From Punica granatum (lineage: Eukaryota; Streptophyta; Magnoliopsida; Myrtales; Lythraceae), in contig NC_045131.1 in NCBI RefSeq assembly GCF_007655135.1, positions 19,638,001 to 19,702,000 on the forward strand: a DNA stretch of 64,000 nt, read 5' to 3'. This document shows, piece after piece, positions 57,033-64,000 of this stretch (the first letter of the stretch is position 1; each line of letters begins with the position of its first letter). The notes under the pieces were generated by a model. That model ran no database searches and was not told the DNA's origin. It saw nothing but the letters and a program-made list of their open reading frames with translations. Made by a program: the position numbers and the translations under genes.

Positions 57033-59313
57033 GGACGGATCGAAACGGGGATTTGGTGCTTTGTTTTGATCTTGTCGCCTGCAAGAGAGCTGTCTGAATA
57101 TGTGAGAGAGGGAAGAGCCGGTAAATTGGTGTATTGCTTGCGTGAACGCGATTAAGCAGCACTGTCTTGTTGAGTTCTAGGAGCTGGGACACGTTGAGCC
57201 GGCTGAGGAGGTCTCGAAGCCGGGGGTCTAGCTTGTTGAACTTGAACAGGAGGGTACGGTTGCGGAGGTTGCGACTGGATAACAGTGGGCGGGGTTGAGA
57301 AATAAGCTTGCGACGTTTGATGAGGTTGCACATACTGCACGGGATGCGCATATGGCTGAGAAGTCGGTAATGCAGGGGTGTAGTCCACCGACATTGGTGT
57401 GTGGAGCTTGATGTCCAGAATTGACGATGCCAATAGTCGCGTCTTTGCCTCTTCTGGATGTTCCGGCAGTTGTTTCTTCGGTGTCTCTCTGTCTTTCTTC
57501 CTTGCCGGATCTTCAATTCTTCCTAGCTTAACTCCCATATCCAACTTCTTTCTTGCCTCAATCAGGTCTGAGAAGAGGAAGTATGAGCCAGGAGATGTGA
57601 GTAATATGCACCTCTGAGCGTAGAATGAAACAGTTGAACTTGCTGACGCTCAGTGATTGGAGGTATGTGCTTTGCCGCTTTTTTTTCCCCTCCATTCCGT
57701 TGCGTATGCTTCGAAAGTTTGACTTTCTTTCATCTCTGCCATGCTAAGATCAAGAAGAGTAGGAGGTGTCTCTGTCTCTGCACAGATTGATACTGGTCGA
57801 GGAATTTCTGAGAAATGATCTGTCCATGTAGGGATGTTCGCCGGCTTCACAGGGTCATAAACCAATCTAGCGCCGATCCCTAAGACTGTCTTGGAAAGTC
57901 TGGATGACAAATTCCTCGTAATCCCAATACGGAAGCATTTGCTATGGTAGTGACGGAGATGATGCCGGAGGTCTTTGGTCCCATCGTACCTCTTAAAATC
58001 TGGAATTTTGATCTTAGGGTAACAACATGCCCGGAAAGAATTCCAGTCACTGTCACCGAAGTCAGGACGGACGTGCCTGCTTTGAGGGTTCGAATGGTTT
58101 TCCTCCATTCTCTTCATTCTTTTCTCCTGTTCATTTTCAGGAGAATGTTCGTCGGTAGAACTGCCAGGTGCGGGCACAGTAGGCGTGCCTGGCTCAGTGG
58201 GAGGGATATTTAGAGGCGGTGGAGTTTGGTAGGAGAAGCTCATTTGGGTTTGTGGAGCTTGGAAGGAAAAAGGTTCCGAAGCAGGAGCAGGGATTTGTGT
58301 GATCGCGACTGGAGGAACCGTCGTGGGTGGAACGGTGTAAATGGGGGATTGAGTAGGTATGGTGGAGCGGCGGCAAAGTGATCATTGCGGGATCTGTTGA
58401 TAGGAATGCCGCGGGTGGAATGGCACTGATGTAGGAGCCGGTGGTGGTGGCATAGGATCACTGACTGGGGCTGATTGTCGGCACATATGTCATTGCTGGA
58501 AAGACATATCTTCGCTATCAGTCACATAAATAGGAGGGTCGATCGTATTCCGATGAACAGTTGTCCTGCGTTCAGGAGGCGGAGTATGGCTCGAGAAGCT
58601 CGTTTTTTGATCCCGGAGCATAGCCATGAGCTCCTGCATATTGGTGTTCATGTTGGCAGCCAACTGATTAACGATCCCTGGTAGGAGAAGCTCATTTGGT
58701 TTTGGAGCTTGGAAGGAAAAAGGTTCCATAGTGGGAGCAGGACTTGTGTGATCGCGACTGGAGGAACCGTCGGTGGTGGAACGGTGTAAATGGGGGATTG
58801 AGTAGGTATGGTGAGCGGCGGCAAGTGATCATTTGCGGGATCTGTTGATAGGAACGCCGCGGGTGGAAATGGCACTGATGTCGGAGCCGGTGGTGGTGGC
58901 ATAGGATCACTGACTGGGCTGATTGTCGGCACATATTCGTTGCTGGAAAAGACATATCTTCGCTATCAGTCACATAAATAGGAGGGTCAATCGGATTCCG
59001 ATGAACAGTTGTCCTGCGTTCAGGGGCGGAGTATGGCTCGAGGAAGCTCGGTTTTGATCCCGAAGCATAGCCATGAGCTCTGTCATATTGGGTTCATTGG
59101 CAGCCAACTGATTAACGATCCCTTCAAGTGCGGCAAAGCGCACGGGATCGACAACATTGGATGACACCTGTGCAGGAGAAGGGAATGCGTTGGAATAGCA
59201 CCGAATACGCTTTAAGCTGGAGATGATATCACACGTGTGTCTTCCCGGATGGACTGTGCAGGCATCGGTGGCGCGTCTTGCTCCGAGATAACAGGTTGTT
59301 GCTCTTCAGCCAT
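57033..59313 (-). pseudogene. Ogre-2 gag, many frameshifts and a 0.45-kb duplication
   Basis: The start is the ATG at 59313 (MAEEQQPVI), similar to Ogre-1. That frame ends after about 30 residues (TAA near 59215). Pieces continue at 59167-58970 (AALEGIVNQLAAN), then Pro-rich segments, 58243-57650 with the conserved Gag domain (IKIPDFKRYDGTKDLRHHLRHY), and 57544-57152 (Pro/Gln-rich, ends QQDSAA). A 452-bp tandem duplication (58228-58679 and 58680-59122) doubles part of the Pro-rich N-terminal region. Many lesions are single-base, often in homopolymers, so some could be sequence errors rather than decay. Confidence 0.85.
58228..59122 (-). repeat. tandem duplication of about 450 bp inside Ogre-2 gag
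   Basis: Unit 58228-58679 (452 bp) and unit 58680-59122 (443 bp) both begin GGTAGGAGAAGCTCATTTGG and end ACGATCCC(T). They differ by many 1-base indels and some substitutions. Ogre-1 has no such duplication at the matching place. Confidence 0.9.
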
Positions 59314-59618
59314 TTTTCCGCGTGCCCGAGTAGGGTATCGATGCGACGCCAGTTGTTAGTACCTATATATGTGTAAGTGTATAAGTGCAATTGTTGTGTG
59401 TTAACCATCTTCGAGATGTAAATGACAGTATATAAATGCGTGAGATGTATGAGTTTAAAAAAAACTAATGCCATTACATTAGCTTGATTCGCGTTTCATA
59501 ATTTACAAAGGCAGTCTGTTCAAAAGAAACATAAACATTAAACCGCCAACTGTTACGACCCGTAGCTGAGTGAGCGCTACGCGGGTTCTGTACAGGCAAA
59601 AACGCTCAGTAAATGAGC
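59314..59618 (-). other. spacer between Ogre-2 ORF1 and gag
   Basis: Non-coding. A TATAG|GTACTA site at 59358-59370 (minus) aligns with the AG|GT site before gag in Ogre-1. Confidence 0.6.
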
Positions 59619-61103
59619 TCAAGGGTGGAGATCCTGCGCGCTCTTGCCTGCGCTCGATCCAGCGTAGCGTTCAAACGCGCTATCTCCCTGTCTTGGGCCG
59701 GCTACGCGTGCACGAGTTTGAACCAACTCGCTCTGAAGCTCTCTGTGATCAGTGAGTTCTGCATGAATATCCACTAGCTCACAGAGAAGACGATCTCGTT
59801 CTGCCCTAATAACCTGCAGCTCTGTGCGTGCGACTCCTTGGACTGAGCTCTCTGCATCTGAAATGTCTGCGTGCGATGTCGGCAGTATCCGTGGCATGCG
59901 TAGCCGACGAACAGGTGCGAATCCATATGGATGGAACTGCATCACATACGCTGCTGTAGCTGCAAAGCTCGCTCCTCGTCAGTGGGATGTCTGGGAAGTA
60001 CAATTGCTGGACGATGCGCGTGCTCCATAGCGTCGGACCTCTCTAACCCGTAGAATCCTATCCTGAGTGAAATTGTGGTGTTTGCCCACCTGAAGCGGTG
60101 TGAAGTGCGATCTCCTCTATAGGATATCTTGTAGCCCACCGAGTTGTCTGATGACTCGGGATGGAAAGATAATGTGGCTCCCAAATGCTGATTAGGGAAG
60201 TCCTATAATCGAAGGACATCCCATGATCATGGGACCGCCAGGATTCCAACGTGTAGTCCTAAAAACTGTGCTGGGGTGAGTTCTTCCATAAACCGCATAC
60301 AGTCGGTGTAGTTACGGTCGGAGGTCGAACCATGAAGGAACGAGCGATGAGTGATCGCTCGTCGGTGATACATGAAAAAGGATGGAGATAAGCCGAACGG
60401 TCTAATGTGTGCTAGAAGCCAATCTGAAGCAGATGTGGAGATCCTCTCATCCACCCCCCGTCGATTCTCTCGTACATAGTCAAGAGACCGAATAGTCTCA
60501 GCCAAAACGGCTTCCACATAACTATGGCCTCCTACCACTTGGAGGATGACCTGAGCAAGTGCCCCGTCTGTGAGGTTCGACGAGTACGGGAATAGCATAG
60601 TCCCGAAGATGAGTAAAAGAAACCCGTGACAAGCGTCCCGCTGATAAGACTCTCTCTGTGGCATTCAGAGCACGGTCTGTATGAAGTCTATGAGCCATGT
60701 GGTCCTAATGCTGTGCTCCCCTCCATACTGCAGCTCGCAATGAACTTCTTCGTTGCGGAGACCTAAAAGGATGGCTAGTCTGTTCTGTATCGTGGCAAAC
60801 TGGTTAGGCACACCACGATGTCATGAACGGTGTAGACAGCTGAAGAAGTGTCGCATATTCTTCTACTGTAGGGGCTAACTCTGTCCCATGAAAGCTGAAA
60901 ATGGCTCGCTGAGTGTCCCAAAAACTAATAGCAGTTCTGAGTAGGGTCCAATCAACGGGAGAATCGGCGAGTAATGGTAGGTCTCCTATGAAGAGCCGGA
61001 GGAATGCACGGTCTACTGGGCAGAATATGTTCCAAAGGCGAGTAATGTCCGCAGACGGTGTGATGATGATATCCAGCCTAGGACAGGGACGCGGGCGATC
61101 CAT
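59619..61103 (-). pseudogene. Ogre-2 ORF1 (plant mobile domain, DUF7745-like), broken
   Basis: Homologue of Ogre-1 ORF1. The start is the ATG at 61103 (MDRPRPCPRL); PSADITRLWNIFCPVDRAFL and ADSPVDWTLL follow. Pieces: 61103-60804, 60664-60227 (GFLLLIFGTMLFP, GGHSYVEAVLAET), 60184-59942 and 59945-59619. The last piece preserves the C-terminal end (RDRLLCELVDIHAELTDHRE, then about 40 more residues) that Ogre-1 lost from its main frame. So it shows the likely full length, about 480-500 residues. Role unknown; the family is named from its similarity only. Confidence 0.85.
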
Positions 61104-61684
61104 TCTTACCTAAACGGATAAGATATTAGTTTAATGTTTATAAACAAACTGATGCAATGTCCTAGTTTGTTTTTGAAAATATGCATGCAGGTGCAGAAAA
61201 TAAATTAGCACAAGTTCTTTACATTATACAACACTCCTTTAGTGAAAACAACAAAAGGCTCGCCTAAAGAAAAACTACGAGCCGACTCAAAGACTCAACT
61301 TTTGGGTCGGTGGCGGCGTGAAGGTTATTTGGTCCAGCATGACGGTCCCTGTTTTATGCATGTTTCAGTGTTCTACTGGGAAAACCACTAACTAGGGATG
61401 GGGGCTCTCGATTCAAGGGGTCAATTCCTTGAAATCGAGCGAGGATCTTTGGGGGCCAGTTCGGTGGCAGAGCCGACTCGATCCGTTCCCTTACTCGGAA
61501 CCTCTGACTAACCTAGCTTCCTAAATTGGCACCCGTGGGATTTCAGGCGAGGTACCTAAATCCACTAGAATGATGCAATGCAGTGCAGAAAGTAAAGGTG
61601 CATAAAGTAGATAAGCGGAAAATTGCAGGAAGCGGTAAATAAACATGCAAGCAAGCAAACGAATCGAGCCCGAACCCATTAGTA
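61104..61684 (-). other. Ogre-2 leader
   Basis: Non-coding, about 580 bases, homologous to 26073-26659. It ends TTTAG|GTAAGA just before the ORF1 ATG. Confidence 0.7.
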
Positions 61685-61703
61685 TGTCCCCCTGGAGTCG
61701 CCA
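61685..61703 (-). promoter_or_regulatory. primer-binding site of Ogre-2, altered
   Basis: The minus strand reads TGGCGACTCCAGGGGGAC against TGGCGACTCCACTGGGGAC in Ogre-1 and Ogre-4, with small changes in the middle. Three bases separate it from the LTR end at 61707. Confidence 0.75.
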
Positions 61704-61706
61704 AGC

Positions 61707-64000
61707 TGTACGGATCCGAATGTGGACTCTCGTCGGGGCCCGCATTGCGCGCTTTTGGATCGCGCGGCTTGGTCGGAACGTCCACCTTCCCGTGGGACGC
61801 GCGTCGGACACGCGTGAGAGAAGGAGTCGCCACTTATCATTTTACGACCCCAAGGTCGAGGGCGATAAATTAACCCAGGGTCTAGGGTATGGAACACCTA
61901 GTTTGTTGTTAAGCATTGGTCTGTGCGGAACCGGAAAGTCCGTGTTCGGGGTTCATGTTACGTGCGGGCCTATATCCCGCACGCCCTTTCGGTACTCTGG
62001 TTTGCTAGGCTTGCATGTTTTATTATTTACCGCGTGAATTAAGCTGCACTCGGCTCGCACGTTTTGACACCGGAGATTCGATGACCAAACGATGTCGTTG
62101 AGAAGCCGGGAGAGTAAATCTATATGTATCCGGGAATGGTTCACAATCTTGCGTTACAGTTCATCGAAACATGGTTGAACCCTACTGAACCAGAACCGCG
62201 AGATCTTGGATTTACTTGTGTCTGGGCAATCATTAACCGATTCGATTAAAATTCGACTCTCGGACCGTTCGCTCACCGACTGGAATTCTTACAGAATAAA
62301 TTCACCAAAATATATCCTTACAATGCTCTCAAACAGTAAATACAAATTACAAGGGTCGAATTCCAGTCGTTTGCGTTCGGGTATTATTCCACTCTAACTC
62401 AAACGTGAGTTTTAGGGAAAGACCGAAATGAAATTCAATGGACGCCTCACTGATAGGGCTATGGACCTGTACGGACCCGAATGTGGACTCTCGTCGGGGC
62501 CGCATCGCGCGCTTTTGGATCGCGCGGCTTGGTCGGAACGTCCACCTTCCCGCGGGGACGCGCGTCGAACACGCGTGAGAGAAGGAGTCGCCACTTATCA
62601 TTTTACGACCCGAAGGTCGAGGGCGGATAAGTTACCCTGGGTCTAGGGTATGGAACACCTAGTTTTGTTAAGGCATTGATCTGTGCGGAACCGGAAATCC
62701 GTGTTCGGGGGTTCATGTTACGTGCGGGCCTATATCCCGCACGCCCTTTCGGTACTCTGGTTTGCTAGGCTTGCATGTTTTATTATTTACCCCGCGTGAA
62801 TTAAGCTGCACTCGGCTCGCACGTTTTGACACCGGATATTCGATGAACCAAACGATGTCGGTTGAGAAGCCGGGAAAGAAGTAACTATATGTCGGGGAAT
62901 TGGTTCACAATCTTGCATTACAGTTCATCGAACCATGGAGGTTGAATCCCTGCGTGAACCAGAACCGCGATATCTTGGATTCACTTGTGTCTGGGCAAGC
63001 ATTAGACCGATTCGATTAATTCGACTCTCGGACCGTTCGCTCACCGACTGGAATTCTTACAGAATAAAATGCACCAAATAGAATCCTTACAATGCTCTCA
63101 AAAACAAAAATACAAATTGCAAAAGGGTCGAATTCCAGTCGTTTCGCGTTCGGTTATTATTCCACTCTAACTCACCGTGAGTTTAGGGAAAAGACCGAAG
63201 AACTGAAATTCAATGAACGCTCTCACTGAATAGGGCGTTGGACCCTGTGAGTGTTGATTAGGGTGTTGGACCCTGTGCTCGATGATTAGGGCGTTGAACC
63301 CTAATATTATTCGGCCTAGGGTCAGGCCCGACCCGCATGGCAAACAGGTGCAGAAAGATACAAGCAACAGGTTAATAACAGACAAAGTGTTTGTTATTGT
63401 CTTGTTTACGTGAATTAACAGATTATTAACCCAGGGGTGTTTTTGCAAGCAAATGCCATATGCTAAACAATCAAACATATGCCAATGTTTCAGCATTCGG
63501 CTTTGTTTTGAGAACTTGACAAAGAGAGTCAAATCTCAGGTGTGTGAATCGCTTTTACAGTTGTTCTGTATTGTGACACTGAATTACCACTGAATTAACC
63601 AAACTCGTGTTTTGACTCTAGATTTGGAATCTAGAATTCCTCCTAACCATTATCTAGTGTTTGGTTAGGTCGAGTGAAAGGTTAATCAACATTTCACAGG
63701 TTTTCTGACAAGGATCAACTGTTCTAGTTACCCGAGTCTATGTTAGGATAGCAGAAACTCATCAGTTAGATAAGAAAAGGCTATGCAGATGAACCTGCAC
63801 CTGAACAGGTAGCCCGTTCTTATCCCGTACTGTAGTGTTTCTGTTATGCTAACCCTAAGGATGTCGCTGGATTGTGAAAAGACGATTTTGCCCTTTATTT
63901 GAAAATTGTTTTCAGAAAAAAGGGGAAACATCACAGTGCGGGCCACCTCGGCCTGTAGCCGGTGTCGACCGATTCCCTGGATCATCCAGGGTTGTGCAAG
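61707..64000 (-). repeat. Ogre-2 5' LTR, 3'-terminal part, with internal duplication
   Basis: Family-2 LTR entering from the right edge. It contains the LTR 3' terminus twice, at 61707 and 62468 (TGTACGG(A/G)...). The segment 61707-62467 is therefore an extra 761-bp copy of the terminal LTR region. From 62468 onward it aligns with 18383 onward. Hairpins lie at 61961-61983 and 62721-62743. Many 1-base deletions lie in 61707-62720. Confidence 0.88.

Larger units (their letters stand above)
18383..64000 (-). mobile_element. Ogre-2, Tat/Ogre element split by Ogre-1, 5' LTR incomplete
   Basis: Minus-strand Ty3/gypsy Tat/Ogre element. From its 5' side, right to left in the window: 5' LTR (64000 down to 61707), primer-binding site, leader, ORF1, gag, protease, intron, RT/RNase H/second RNase H, integrase, repeat-rich 3' region, polypurine tract and 3' LTR (48613-45915 and 20814-18383). 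Ogre-1 occupies 20815-45909 inside the 3' LTR. Excluding Ogre-1, over 20 kb is visible. ORF1 and gag are heavily indel-broken. RT and the second RNase H have lost catalytic residues. Confidence 0.9.

Overview
This window is plant nuclear DNA made almost entirely of LTR retrotransposons inserted into one another. I found no host gene, tRNA or rRNA. The elements are Ty1/copia and Ty3/gypsy of the Tat/Ogre type (extra ORF before gag, very long LTRs, intron between protease and reverse transcriptase, second archaeal-type RNase H). This points to a flowering plant, probably a eudicot, in a repeat-rich region. The species cannot be read from the sequence. Layout: (1) 1-11095 is a minus-strand copia array, LTR-body-LTR-body with a period of about 6.37 kb. 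Element C-A runs off the left edge and shares the LTR 3040-4722 with element C-B (3040-11095). (2) 11096-16272 is the 3' end of a plus-strand Ogre (Ogre-3): short tandem repeats, polypurine tract and a 4.9-kb 3' LTR. The copia array sits in its 3' non-coding region. (3) 16273-18382 is a minus-strand Ogre remnant (Ogre-4): about 100 bp of leader, a primer-binding site and 2 kb of 5' LTR. (4) 18383-64000 is a minus-strand Ogre (Ogre-2) running off the right edge. Its 3' LTR is split into 18383-20814 and 45915-48613. Its 3' region, pol, protease, gag and ORF1 fill 48614-61103, and its 5' LTR starts at 61707. (5) 20815-45909 is a complete 25.1-kb plus-strand Ogre (Ogre-1) inserted in the 3' LTR of Ogre-2, flanked by a 5-bp target-site duplication (AGACC). 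The nesting gives an order: Ogre-4 is oldest, then Ogre-3 and Ogre-2 inserted into it, then Ogre-1 into Ogre-2; the copia array followed Ogre-3. How the parts work: each Ogre has an LTR promoter, a tRNA-primed start site, ORF1 of unknown role, gag, an aspartic protease, a GT-AG intron, RT with RNase H, a second RNase H, and integrase. A hypervariable tandem-repeat region follows before the 3' LTR. All coding regions carry stops or frameshifts, so every copy looks non-autonomous as read. Ogre-1 is the best preserved: a handful of 1-nt deletions, one 17-bp duplication and a few stops. The most interesting signals are the intron conserved in two diverged copies, a set of AG|GT sites placed where they could splice the LTR to ORF1 or gag, unrelated satellite arrays at the same place in sister elements, a hairpin kept at fixed distance from the LTR end, and duplications inside Ogre-2. 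Alignments quoted were made by eye.
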